Shown: piece by piece, positions 8,020 to 15,637 of the stretch
Layout of the letters: every line of letters begins with the position of its first letter
Position numbering within the stretch: position 1 is the first letter of the stretch
Source: Lachnospiraceae bacterium
GTDB taxonomy: Bacteria > Bacillota_A > Clostridia > Lachnospirales > Lachnospiraceae
Reading direction: 5' to 3'
Assembly: GCA_003446335.1 (NCBI GenBank)
Contig: DMAZ01000079.1
Span: forward strand, 1-17,882
DNA: 17,882 bases
The notes under the pieces: generated by a model
What the model was told of the DNA's origin: nothing
The model's database searches: none
Seen by the model: only the letters and a program-made list of their open reading frames with translations
Position numbers and translations under genes: made by a program

Positions 8020-9450
8020 TCACACCCCCGGAGTACACCTCATAATATATGCGACATCGGCGAACAGAATGCGGTCTCCTTCCGAAAGGAGAACTTCGGT
8101 ATCTCCGAAGACCGCTTTTCCGTTCACGGTCGTCCCGTTCGTGCTGTTCAGATCTCTGAGATAATATCCGTCTTCCCCTTTCCTTATTCTCGCGTGAAGC
8201 CTGCTCACAGCGGGCGAATCGATCACCTGCTGTACACAGGATGCATTTTTTCCGATCAGCATTTCTTTCAGACCAAGCGGTATGACCGGCAGATCCTGCT
8301 CAGGATCCTCCGGAACAAGAACATCGCTGCATTCATCTCCGTCACTTTCTCCGGAAAGAAGGGTCGTCAGATCCTCCTTCCGGCTCCTGCCGTCCGCTTG
8401 TCTTCCGTCAGGCCGATAGTCATCCGTCACAAGGCCCATTCTCTCATCGGTCTTTTCCTGCGTTCCGACAGGTTTTTCACTGCTCCCGGAAAAGTCTGAC
8501 GGTCCTTCATTGCTTCGATTGTTCCTGCCTTCCGGCTCTCTTCGTTTTCCGGCCTTCATCCGCATTCCCGCATACACGGCAGCCGCACATACAAGTACTG
8601 CAAGGATGACACGTACCGGAAGGCTGTCGAAGTGCCGGAAAACTTCCGGGGACCAGTGAATTGCGATGAACAGAAGGCTGAAAACGGCAGCGCCGGCAAG
8701 GATAACAGGTATGATCCGCTTCAGATGCTTCTTTCTGTCCCGCCTTTTTTCCCTTTCATAGATCTCGTCATGAGCCGGATCCTCAGGCTCTTTCAAAATA
8801 TGTTCCGAGCAGGCAGGCATCTCCTCGCTTCCCGACCATTCACCGACTCCCACATTTTTTGTGATCTTCTCTTTTTTCTCCTCCCGCCCTTCTGTCTCTT
8901 CCTGTCCTTCTCTCTCATAAAGAATATCCATAAGCTGAGAAATACCCGTATTTCCTTCGAGCAGTTCATGGGACAGCCGGTAACCAAGAACAATTCCGCG
9001 TCTGTCATCGTGTGCCGTAAAGGACAGCAGATATTCGACCGTTTCTCTCAGAGAAGTCCTGATATCCCTGGTAAAGAACGGAGCAAATGCAAGCTCAGCC
9101 TCCTGTGTGTCGAAGCTCAGCAGAATGAACTCGGGATTCAGGATCAGGTGATCGGGACAAAGCAGATATTCTTCCATGCCTGATATCGTTTCGAAAATAC
9201 TTCCAAGAATATTTTGAATTTCTTTTCTGCCCGGTTTTCTGTTCTCGCAGAAGAAAGAAAGGCTCTGTCTGGACGTCACATCATATCCCAGGTAAGTCTT
9301 TCCGTCGATATAACGGATGTGACAGGATAAAAGGCCCGGGATCTTATTTGCAAATATCATCCGCGTCTCATAGGATTTTTCGTCAAGTCCTTCCTCGCAC
9401 GGAACGACCAGATAGTTATGGTTCATATCCCGCTGGTATCTCACATCCAT
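8020..9450 (-). CDS. DUF6382 and FHA domain membrane protein of the Tad locus
   Basis: The 476-residue protein has an N-terminal ~180-residue domain that I place in DUF6382 (MDVRYQRDMNHNYLVV at the start, later LLCPDHLILNPEFILL). A charged linker follows, then two hydrophobic segments (about 246-264 and 279-296), a polar linker (300-398) and a C-terminal FHA domain. The FHA core is clear: IGKN (399-402), SRLHA (416-420) and LNSTNGT (434-440), the phosphothreonine-binding loops. The two helices should form a hairpin with both soluble parts in the cytosol. FHA domains bind phosphothreonine peptides, so a link to Ser/Thr kinase signalling is inferred; no kinase is in the window. Its ATG lies three bases after the stop of the preceding TadE-like gene, with the SD (AGGAG) inside that gene's end, so translation is probably coupled. 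Confidence 0.87.
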   Translation of the reverse strand: MDVRYQRDMNHNYLVVPCEEGLDEKSYETRMIFANKIPGLLSCHIRYIDGKTYLGYDVTSRQSLSFFCENRKPGRKEIQNILGSIFETISGMEEYLLCPDHLILNPEFILLSFDTQEAELAFAPFFTRDIRTSLRETVEYLLSFTAHDDRRGIVLGYRLSHELLEGNTGISQLMDILYEREGQEETEGREEKKEKITKNVGVGEWSGSEEMPACSEHILKEPEDPAHDEIYEREKRRDRKKHLKRIIPVILAGAAVFSLLFIAIHWSPEVFRHFDSLPVRVILAVLVCAAAVYAGMRMKAGKRREPEGRNNRSNEGPSDFSGSSEKPVGTQEKTDERMGLVTDDYRPDGRQADGRSRKEDLTTLLSGESDGDECSDVLVPEDPEQDLPVIPLGLKEMLIGKNASCVQQVIDSPAVSRLHARIRKGEDGYYLRDLNSTNGTTVNGKAVFGDTEVLLSEGDRILFADVAYIMRCTPGV

Positions 9451-9453
9451 CGT

Positions 9454-9864
9454 CTAATCTCCTGCAATAAGGTTTCCCGCTCCCCTGATTTTTCTCAGAT
9501 AGGACACGGGATAATATTTCTTATAGGTCCGCTTTGATCCGGTACTCCAGAGTACCTGTCCCGAAAAATAAATTGTCTCTGCAGACATCGATACAGTCCG
9601 CTGAGATGACGACTCCTCATCTGCCCTCTCAATACCGCCCGAAAAGAACAGGTCCGGGTCCTTCTGCGTTCTTCCGCTGATCGCCTGCTCAATACAGCTT
9701 GATGTAATACAACATCCATTGCGTACATGTATTGTCAGATACAATACAGAAAGAACGGTCACAAGCAGAAGAGGCATGACAAGAGCTGTTTCCACCGTCA
9801 CAGAGCCTTCCGCAAAAGGGCAGCCCGTTTCCCGTTCGGTACCTGATCGATTCGCTTTCTTCAT
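9454..9864 (-). CDS. TadE-like pseudopilin (second copy)
   Basis: The 136-residue protein has a short basic leader followed by EG-SVTVETALVMPLLLVTVL. This is the type IV prepilin pattern: G20 before the cut and E25 at position +5 of the mature protein. It then has one hydrophobic helix and a short polar domain with three Cys (51, 52, 57). TadE/TadF proteins are minor pseudopilins of Tad pili, matured by the A24 peptidase encoded next door. SD GAGGAA precedes the ATG. The peptidase gene ends 14 bases upstream and the FHA gene begins three bases downstream, so the gene sits in a tight operon. Confidence 0.82.
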   Translation of the reverse strand: MKKANRSGTERETGCPFAEGSVTVETALVMPLLLVTVLSVLYLTIHVRNGCCITSSCIEQAISGRTQKDPDLFFSGGIERADEESSSQRTVSMSAETIYFSGQVLWSTGSKRTYKKYYPVSYLRKIRGAGNLIAGD

Positions 9865-9878
9865 AAAATTTCCTCGCT

Positions 9879-10325
9879 TTAAAGAATTCTGAAAATGAGA
9901 AATCCCGCCATAAAAAACGGTACAAAGGCAAACTTCTCTGTTCCGCGATGACGGCGCACGAGAAGGATCGCGCTCATAACAGCTGCTAAAAGCAATGCGG
10001 AAAAAAGAATTCCCGCAATTTCTTCCGGAGGATAGCAGAGACCGAGTATCAGAAGAATAATCCCGTCGCCCGCCCCGATCGATCCCCGGGTAAGAAGTGT
10101 CAGCAACAGACTGACCAGACCGGGCGCGGTCGAGAGAAGGATTCCGAGCGGTCGATCATCCCGGATAAAAAAGGCTGCCAGAATACCCGTTATTGCTCCC
10201 GCCACTGTAAACGGCAGACTTATTTCATGCCTTTTAATATCCCGGGCAGCATTTCCGGCAAGAAAGACCAGAACAGCAAGATCCTTCACCGTAAAATCCT
10301 GCAGATAATTATTCAAACCGTTCAT
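9879..10325 (-). CDS. A24 family prepilin peptidase (TadV/CpaA type)
   Basis: The 148-residue integral membrane protein carries both aspartates of the A24 aspartic proteases: D29 in ARDIKRHEI and D87 in GAGDG (the GxGD motif). Several hydrophobic helices surround them and a late FVPFF matches the conserved FxPF. It lacks the N-terminal methylase domain of PilD, as is usual for TadV/CpaA. It should cleave leader peptides of the Flp-like pilin and the TadE-like proteins at the cytoplasmic membrane face. SD GAGGAG precedes the ATG. It lies 12 bases after one tadE-like gene and 14 before the other. Confidence 0.9.
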   Translation of the reverse strand: MNGLNNYLQDFTVKDLAVLVFLAGNAARDIKRHEISLPFTVAGAITGILAAFFIRDDRPLGILLSTAPGLVSLLLTLLTRGSIGAGDGIILLILGLCYPPEEIAGILFSALLLAAVMSAILLVRRHRGTEKFAFVPFFMAGFLIFRIL

Positions 10326-10337
10326 CTTCTTCTCCTC

Positions 10338-11063
10338 TCAGGAAACCGCATCCCGGGCAGCGCATCTTTCACAGATATGCAGAGACGGGTAATCCGCTTT
10401 ATTTACCATCCTTACATGTCTGGTCAGCGAGTGATGGTCTGTTGAAGGATAATAATAGGTACCCTTCGCTGTCACATAGACAGGGCCGTCATAATTCACG
10501 GGGAAGGAACTGCAGGGTCTGTACCTTTCCCCATATTGATTTCTGAGATTTCCCACTTCCGACATATTCGTGCGAAAAATCGTCAGATCAAGGTGAGAAC
10601 AGTCCACATGGGTGTGGTAGACGGATTCATGATCAGTCAGAAATACAGCCTCGTTCCCGTCTGTGGAACCGGCGCTCTCCGCATCCTCCTTCCCGCCGTA
10701 TCCGATCCAGGGATAGACTCTGGCCCTCAGTGCGATCCTTAAAGGAAGTACATTTCCAAGAGCACCGGGATATCTGAACGTATAGTTCTGAGAAAAATCA
10801 ATCCAATGCCCCTCTCCCTCCGTTTCGATCACTCCGCTGTACATCGCGACTGACCTGGCCTTGTTGCTGAGTTCCAGGTTCTTTACATTTTGTATTTTTA
10901 CCGCCTGCATGAAAGTGATCAGCGTGACAACACCAAAGAGCCACAGAGGCAGGACCAGCGCCAGTTCCACGGCAACGGAGGCCGACAGGAATGTCTTTTC
11001 CTTCGCATCTGTCCGCGGCTTTAAAGACTTATTTTTATATTTTCTGTTTCCCGGAAAAGACAT
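10338..11063 (-). CDS. TadE-like pseudopilin with duplicated Cys/His motif domain
   Basis: The 241-residue protein has a basic leader, then SASVAVELALVLPLWLF (28-44). This is a pilin-like helix with E33 at +5 if cleaved after A28, where Ala stands in for the usual Gly. The exported domain ends in two copies of a short motif. Residues 140-187 read VFLTDHESVYH(4)C..L...Y.PCSSF (H150, C155, C184). Residues 195-235 read VYVTAKGTYYY...H..L...C..C (H210, C231, C234). The pattern recalls the small YH-x4-C...PC-x2-C domain frequent in Firmicutes surface and nuclease proteins. The start is set by AAGGAGG nine bases upstream of this ATG. A longer frame to 11210 would overlap the preceding gene, which ends 30 bases before this start. 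Function: minor pilin, with metal binding possible but unproven. Confidence 0.82.
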   Translation of the reverse strand: MSFPGNRKYKNKSLKPRTDAKEKTFLSASVAVELALVLPLWLFGVVTLITFMQAVKIQNVKNLELSNKARSVAMYSGVIETEGEGHWIDFSQNYTFRYPGALGNVLPLRIALRARVYPWIGYGGKEDAESAGSTDGNEAVFLTDHESVYHTHVDCSHLDLTIFRTNMSEVGNLRNQYGERYRPCSSFPVNYDGPVYVTAKGTYYYPSTDHHSLTRHVRMVNKADYPSLHICERCAARDAVS

Positions 11064-11072
11064 TCCGCTCCG

Positions 11073-11079
11073 CCTCCTT
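11073..11079 (-). promoter_or_regulatory. Strong ribosome binding site of the tadE-like gene
   Basis: A full AAGGAGG stands nine bases before the ATG at 11063. It decides this start against the in-frame ATG at 11090 and the more upstream start at 11210. Confidence 0.75.
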
Positions 11080-11092
11080 AAAATATTCATAG

Positions 11093-12754
11093 CTATGAGC
11101 CCGATTCGCTCTTCTTCACGAAATCTCTGTAACGCATCGTCTCCTCCTCCGTTAATGTGACATAGTTCTCGGAGCGAACGGAAAATTCTGCCGTCAGGGA
11201 CTCTATACAACAGTCGATCCTGAATCCGGGCCTCTTTCGTCGAATAGTAGATTCGACCAGGTCAAGGCTTCGGGAGATATGGGTCTGCCTGTCTGAAACA
11301 GCCAGAAGGATCCGAAGATAATCTGTGTAATTCATCCCGTTCCCGTCATTCCCTGTCAGATTATCAATTCCTCCTTCTGTGAGAAGATCCGGGATAGAAG
11401 CCAGCTGCACCTGCCAGTTATCGTCCGATTTTATAAAAGGTATGCGCTTTCCCCTGAGCAGGGCCCTGACATCGACTACGCTCTCACAGAAAGCCCAGCC
11501 GGAAGCAAGAAGCGCCTTGATCACAGGTTCGGCGAACGGTATATAAAGGAGGATCGAGATAGCTTCCGCTGCTGCGCCGAGCTCTGCGCTCTTAGTCGGG
11601 CTGGAGTAAAGAAAGACCAGGTTCGATGCTTCCCGTGCCAGGAGAAGTTTTGTGATCATATCTTCAATATTCTCCCTGTCAGACGGCTTGCCCTGCAGAA
11701 TGTATTCTGCCTGATACTCGACGGATCCTTCCCTTTCCGGATCTGTGTAATTGCCAAAATGAGTTAAAATGTACTCGTTGTAAATAATTCCCGTCTCAAA
11801 TGTATCCAGCCCTTCCGGCACATCTATGATTCCTACCCCGGATTGAGCCCCTCTGCTGCTTACCAGAGACGTCCCGTCCAGTTCTTTTTCGGATACATCT
11901 GCGGAAGTCCCCAGTACCAGATCATATACAGACAATCTCCTCAGTTCTTCTATGAAAGGAAGAGGGTTCACAAAGTCATCCGGAACAGCTTCTGCCCTTG
12001 CCTCAGCCTCAGTCGGTCCCTCATAACCGGCTTCCGCAAGTTCGGCTGCTTCTTCGGCATCAGCGATCCGTGCTTCCCCGGACATCGCTTCTATATCTTC
12101 ATAAGAGTATCCTTCCTGAAGTTCGTCCAGCAGACCCTTCTGGGATTCCTGCTGCTCCGTAATTCCGGCGGATCTGCGATATTTATCCAGCAGAAGGGCA
12201 ATCAGTTGAATACCGGCAGTCTCCTTCATGTAATCCACAGCCTGTGATGCATATATTCCGCCATTCACATCGGTAGCCAGCGTATACCCTGTGATTGCCC
12301 CTTCCGTTACGGACAGACTGAGGAGATTTCTGCCGCCGATCAATGTTCCTTTATTGGGCTTCAAAATATACTCCATGGCATCTGTCAGGCGTTCATAGAT
12401 ACTTCCGATCTTCATATCACCGCTGCCCGACGCTCCGTCGATAAAAAACACATCATACTTCGAGAAAAGATCCCGGTCATACTGAGCAAAAAGGGAGAAC
12501 ATCGCCTGGTCGACACTGTTGGCGACCCGGCTTCGTCCTGCCTGTACTTTGACGGAAAGGACAGACGCCGATATGACCGATACGATCAGCATCAGCATAA
12601 GACTCAGATAAATCGTGATACTTGCTTTCTTCACGAAAGACCCTCCTGCTTTCTTTTTCGCAGGGACTGCTTCCGACAGTAAACTGCCCCCGCACTCTTT
12701 TTTTCGTTTCCCCGCCATATTCATCGCAGATCTATCTATACTGCTTCCGATCAT
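11093..12754 (-). CDS. DUF5702-like membrane-anchored protein of the Tad locus
   Basis: The 553-residue product has a basic N-terminal region, a pilin-like segment ASITIYLSLMLMLIVSVI (44-61), then VDQAMFSLFAQYDRDLFSKYDVFFID (about 80-105), which I recognise as the hallmark of DUF5702 proteins found in Firmicutes tad loci. The rest is a long mixed helix/strand domain with an acidic Glu/Ala-rich stretch (AEEAAELAEAGYEGPTEAEA) and ends with no second clear membrane anchor. It is expected outside the cell, tethered by the N-terminal helix, but its job in pilus assembly is unknown. Start choice: the ATG at 12754 has GGCGGAG nine bases upstream. An in-frame TTG at 12793 has no ribosome site. It follows the Flp-like gene after 107 bases and ends 30 bases before the next gene. 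Confidence 0.8.
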   Translation of the reverse strand: MIGSSIDRSAMNMAGKRKKECGGSLLSEAVPAKKKAGGSFVKKASITIYLSLMLMLIVSVISASVLSVKVQAGRSRVANSVDQAMFSLFAQYDRDLFSKYDVFFIDGASGSGDMKIGSIYERLTDAMEYILKPNKGTLIGGRNLLSLSVTEGAITGYTLATDVNGGIYASQAVDYMKETAGIQLIALLLDKYRRSAGITEQQESQKGLLDELQEGYSYEDIEAMSGEARIADAEEAAELAEAGYEGPTEAEARAEAVPDDFVNPLPFIEELRRLSVYDLVLGTSADVSEKELDGTSLVSSRGAQSGVGIIDVPEGLDTFETGIIYNEYILTHFGNYTDPEREGSVEYQAEYILQGKPSDRENIEDMITKLLLAREASNLVFLYSSPTKSAELGAAAEAISILLYIPFAEPVIKALLASGWAFCESVVDVRALLRGKRIPFIKSDDNWQVQLASIPDLLTEGGIDNLTGNDGNGMNYTDYLRILLAVSDRQTHISRSLDLVESTIRRKRPGFRIDCCIESLTAEFSVRSENYVTLTEEETMRYRDFVKKSESGS

Positions 12755-12763
12755 ATGGTCCGT

Positions 12764-12785
12764 CTCCGCCGATTCTGCGGCAGAG
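12764..12785 (-). promoter_or_regulatory. Hairpin covering the ribosome binding site of the DUF5702-like gene
   Basis: On the minus strand CTCTGCCG and CGGCGGAG form an eight-pair stem (one G-U) with loop CAGAAT. The second arm contains the SD of the ATG at 12754, so the structure could limit translation of this protein compared with the abundant pilin upstream. Confidence 0.4.
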
Positions 12786-12861
12786 CTTCGCAAGATCCGG
12801 AATATGCCCGCTCCCGGGTCTTAAGGGATTTCATTTCATAATGGGAATAAGATAGTAAGTT

Positions 12862-13029
12862 TCAGATTTTATCAGCATTCGAAGAGACTTTGCTCAGAAT
12901 GCTTTTGACCAGGCTGGTGAGCTGTTCTTTGAATAGAGCCACGAGGGCGATCAGAACGATCAGAACGAGTATGATCTCTACAACTGTTACACCTTCCTCC
13001 TCATTCAGGAAAAGATACAGTTCATCCAT
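12862..13029 (-). CDS. Flp1-like type IVb pilin (55 aa)
   Basis: This short gene encodes MDELYLFLNEEEGVTVVEII and then a hydrophobic helix (to about residue 33) and a short amphipathic tail ending in NADKI. EEG-VTVVE is the prepilin cleavage pattern: Gly at -1, Glu at +5, then the helix, as in Flp-type pilins of Tad systems. Size and layout fit the Flp1-like family of Gram-positive tad loci, where this is the major pilus subunit. Translation should be strong, with AAGGAGGTG six bases before the ATG. It is the first gene of the minus-strand Tad-type operon, processed presumably by the A24 peptidase encoded three genes later. The alternative, a minor pilin, cannot be excluded. Confidence 0.85.
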   Translation of the reverse strand: MDELYLFLNEEEGVTVVEIILVLIVLIALVALFKEQLTSLVKSILSKVSSNADKI

Positions 13030-13035
13030 GCAATT

Positions 13036-13044
13036 CACCTCCTT
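13036..13044 (-). promoter_or_regulatory. Very strong ribosome binding site of the Flp-like pilin
   Basis: AAGGAGGTG matches the 16S rRNA tail almost fully and stands six bases before the ATG, as suits a major structural subunit. Confidence 0.8.
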
Positions 13045-13200
13045 CCGTCTGAGAGAGAAAAGAACGTAAGTGACAAGGACTCAGCATGTTTTTTGGGAAT
13101 TCCCCGAAGCAGAACCGCTTCGTTTTGACCCTGAACGGGTCGATCAGATTTGGTAAAAAGAGAATATCAACTAATCCATCGCACAGGCAAGACGCAAAAA
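13045..13200 (-). promoter_or_regulatory. Upstream and leader region of the Tad-type operon
   Basis: This gap between the alpha-galactosidase terminator and the pilin gene must hold the operon promoter. TTGCCT and GATATT with 16 bases between (about 13163-13190, minus strand) is only a moderate candidate. Downstream of it two small hairpins follow each other: GACCC-GTTCA-GGGTC (13127-13141) and CGAAGC-GGTTCT-GCTTCG (13105-13122). I see no match to the c-di-GMP riboswitches known upstream of some pilus genes. Confidence 0.35.
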
Positions 13201-13230
13201 TGCACGAAGTTTCATCGAAAACTTCGTGCA
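13201..13230 (-). terminator. Terminator of the alpha-galactosidase gene, probably bidirectional
   Basis: A perfect 12-bp stem (13201-13212 with 13219-13230) with a six-base loop is followed on the minus strand by TTTTTGCGTC. It lies 37 bases after the alpha-galactosidase stop. On the plus strand it is followed by CTATATTTTTT. It separates the sugar gene from the Tad-type operon. Confidence 0.9.
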
Positions 13231-13267
13231 CTATATTTTTTCGGTATTAATAATCCAGGTCCGCAGC

Positions 13268-15460
13268 TCATACCTTCACAAGGTGAAGCCGGAAAGCTCT
13301 GTACTCTGCATGGCCAAGCGGGATCGGCCAGCCGACCTGCATAAGCACGTCCGCGGCATACTCTCTGCCTGTCTCCTCATCACGATAAACAGCGCCTTTC
13401 TCAAGATCTTTCATCCGGACATACCGGACAGGCATATTCCCGTGGGTCTCCGTCGTAATGACCGTAACGACCGCCTCAGACTGATCAGGCGCTGCCATCT
13501 CCCAGGCCGTGAACGGATCACGGATCGGCACAGAGAGGCGATAGTATCTGCCGTTCATCATGAGCGGAGCATACTTTTTGTAGGTCTCTATATCATGACG
13601 GATCGTTTTCCTCTCAGCTGAAGGAATCTTGGTAAAACTGAACTCATATCCGAAACTGCCGGCCATTGCGACTGCGGATCTCACGGTGATGTCCGTCACG
13701 CGCCCGTTCTGCTCATTCGGAGACACAGAGACATGAGATCCGACCGCAGAGACGGGGTAAGCGAAGGACGTGCCATATTGAATCGTCAGCCTGTCAATGG
13801 CATCCGTATTGTCGCTGCACCAGATCTGAGGCGTATAGTATAGCATTCCGGCATCAAATCTGCCGCCTCCTCCGCTGCACCCTTCTATCAGAATATTCGG
13901 AAAATCCCGGTTCATGCGTTCAAGGAAATCATAGAGACCGAGCACGTATTTGTACAGAACTGTTCCCTGATCCTCGGAAGCCGCGGAGTAGACATCGAAA
14001 ACGGATCGGTTGAAATCCCACTTTACGTATTCTATATTTGCAGAACTGAGGACCCTTGAAATCTGTTCGTAAACATGATCGACGACCTCTTTTCTGGAGA
14101 AGTCAAGAAGCAGCTGATATCTGGACCTGTTCGGCTTTCTGCCGGGGATGACCATTGCCCAGTCGGGATGTTCTCTGTACAGATGGCTGCTCTCGTTCAC
14201 CATTTCCGGTTCGATCCATATACCGAATTTGAGACCGACTTTATTGATCCGATCCACGAGATGACTGAGAGAGCCGTCAAGCTTTCTTTCATTGACCGTC
14301 CAGTCTCCGAGCGCATGCATATCATCATCTCTGTCCGAAAACCAGCCGTCGTCCATGACCAGCATCTCGACACCGTCTTTCTTAGCCTCCTCGGCAAGCT
14401 CCACCAGCAGATCGCCGGTAAAATTGAAGTAGGATGCCTCCCAGCTGTTGACAAGGACAGGGCGCACGATATCACGGAACTTTCCGCGGCAGACATGCTT
14501 CCGGATACAGTCATGCATATTATGAGACAATTTTGAAAAGCCATCGGAAGAATATGTCATGATCACTTCCGGGCAGACGAACTTCTCCCCCTGACCGAGC
14601 GGGTATCGAAACTTCTCATCCATGAGCCCCATCTGAAGCCGGGTCTGGTCATACTGGTCCATCTCACACTCTGCCTTGAAACCACCGCTGTAGACAAATG
14701 CCATGGACCAGCAGTCCCCCGCATCCTCCCCGGTATTCCTGTCAGCCAGAATGACAAAAGGATTATACTGATGGGAGGAAGCGCCTCTCCTGCTGCAGAC
14801 AGACTGGCAGGTATGCGCAACGCGTGTCCGCTCAGGCATTCTCTCCATGGTATGCCGCCCGTTGAATGTGATCAGATCATACCGGCCTGTTACAAAGTCC
14901 AGCACGGCACTCTGCACTTTTTCCAGATAAATCCTGTCCTCTCCGCCGTTTTCGATGATAAGCGCGCGTGTGATGATATCGATATCGGGAAGAATTCCGT
15001 ACAGAAGTTCAGCCTTAACATGCGTAAAGGGATCTTCAAGGAATATATGCAGTGTCTCCGCGCCGTCCTGTCCGTCAAGTTCCTCACTGTAGACAGCGGG
15101 AAGTCCGGGAAGTCCGTACTTTCCTTTCTCCAGTAAATGACCCGTATAGCGGAAATCGACTGCCTCCGTACCGTCGGCATTCTCAACGATCACAGCAGGG
15201 CTTCTGTAGTCGCCGGTCCCGTTGGTCGGAAGTTCCTGAGGAAAAGTATCCAGCGAATATGTTTTATCCGTTCCGGCCTCGTACGGATTTCCCGAAAATC
15301 CTCTGTCTGCGGGAATAATCAAAAAGTCGGCCGTACCCTCCATGGATCTGCCATAGTATAAATGGAGAAGATGTCCATATCGTCCTGCCTTGAACTGATA
15401 CGTAGTATTCCTGGTATGTAGTGTAAATGTTTTGCTTTCTTCACGTATAATAACCGGCAT
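13268..15460 (-). CDS. Alpha-galactosidase, GH36 family
   Basis: The 730-residue enzyme hydrolyses terminal alpha-1,6-linked galactose from melibiose, raffinose-family sugars or galactomannan. It has the full GH36 layout: an N-terminal beta-supersandwich, a (beta/alpha)8 barrel and a C-terminal beta domain. The nucleophile Asp is D482 in YVKWDFNR. The acid/base Asp lies in CSDNTDAIDR (548-557). Further family marks are VMDDGWFSDRDDD, FGIWIEPEMV and EGCSGGGGRFD. There is no signal peptide, so it is cytosolic and needs an importer for its sugar, which is not in the window. The ATG is preceded by CAGGA. Length is typical for Clostridia GH36 enzymes. It lies 177 bases after the M18 gene and ends at its own terminator. 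Confidence 0.95.
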   Translation of the reverse strand: MPVIIREESKTFTLHTRNTTYQFKAGRYGHLLHLYYGRSMEGTADFLIIPADRGFSGNPYEAGTDKTYSLDTFPQELPTNGTGDYRSPAVIVENADGTEAVDFRYTGHLLEKGKYGLPGLPAVYSEELDGQDGAETLHIFLEDPFTHVKAELLYGILPDIDIITRALIIENGGEDRIYLEKVQSAVLDFVTGRYDLITFNGRHTMERMPERTRVAHTCQSVCSRRGASSHQYNPFVILADRNTGEDAGDCWSMAFVYSGGFKAECEMDQYDQTRLQMGLMDEKFRYPLGQGEKFVCPEVIMTYSSDGFSKLSHNMHDCIRKHVCRGKFRDIVRPVLVNSWEASYFNFTGDLLVELAEEAKKDGVEMLVMDDGWFSDRDDDMHALGDWTVNERKLDGSLSHLVDRINKVGLKFGIWIEPEMVNESSHLYREHPDWAMVIPGRKPNRSRYQLLLDFSRKEVVDHVYEQISRVLSSANIEYVKWDFNRSVFDVYSAASEDQGTVLYKYVLGLYDFLERMNRDFPNILIEGCSGGGGRFDAGMLYYTPQIWCSDNTDAIDRLTIQYGTSFAYPVSAVGSHVSVSPNEQNGRVTDITVRSAVAMAGSFGYEFSFTKIPSAERKTIRHDIETYKKYAPLMMNGRYYRLSVPIRDPFTAWEMAAPDQSEAVVTVITTETHGNMPVRYVRMKDLEKGAVYRDEETGREYAADVLMQVGWPIPLGHAEYRAFRLHLVKV

Positions 15461-15637
15461 ATTGTTTTCCTGAACCCTTCTGTTGAATTTCGTGAACTGA
15501 GATCAACTCATGTCCTTCGGTGAGAGTAACAGACATTTGCCTTTTTGTCACCTGTAGAATTGAAAAATATCATAGAAAGTTCCCGCACAGATATCTGATA
15601 TGTCGAATCTTTCTTGCAGAATGTCATATTTAGCAAA
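15461..15637 (-). promoter_or_regulatory. Intergenic region upstream of alpha-galactosidase
   Basis: This 177-base gap should hold the alpha-galactosidase promoter, but I could not identify clear -35/-10 boxes or a catabolite-responsive element. It contains a perfect 10-bp palindrome, CAGATATCTG (about 15588-15597). No convincing terminator for the preceding aminopeptidase gene was seen. Confidence 0.25.

Noticed and set aside
7813..8499. 228-codon plus-strand open frame across the surface/FHA junction
   Set aside because: It is antisense to two well-supported genes and has no recognisable motif.
11064..11210. Longer start for the Cys/His-motif TadE-like gene
   Set aside because: It overlaps the end of the DUF5702-like gene out of frame and ignores the AAGGAGG nine bases before the ATG at 11063.
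13045..13200. c-di-GMP riboswitch upstream of the pilin gene
   Set aside because: Such riboswitches control pilus genes in some Clostridia, but the conserved tetraloop/receptor and core sequences are not seen here.
13022..13231. 69-codon minus-strand frame upstream of the pilin
   Set aside because: It begins inside the terminator hairpin and overlaps the leader and the real SD of the pilin gene in another frame.
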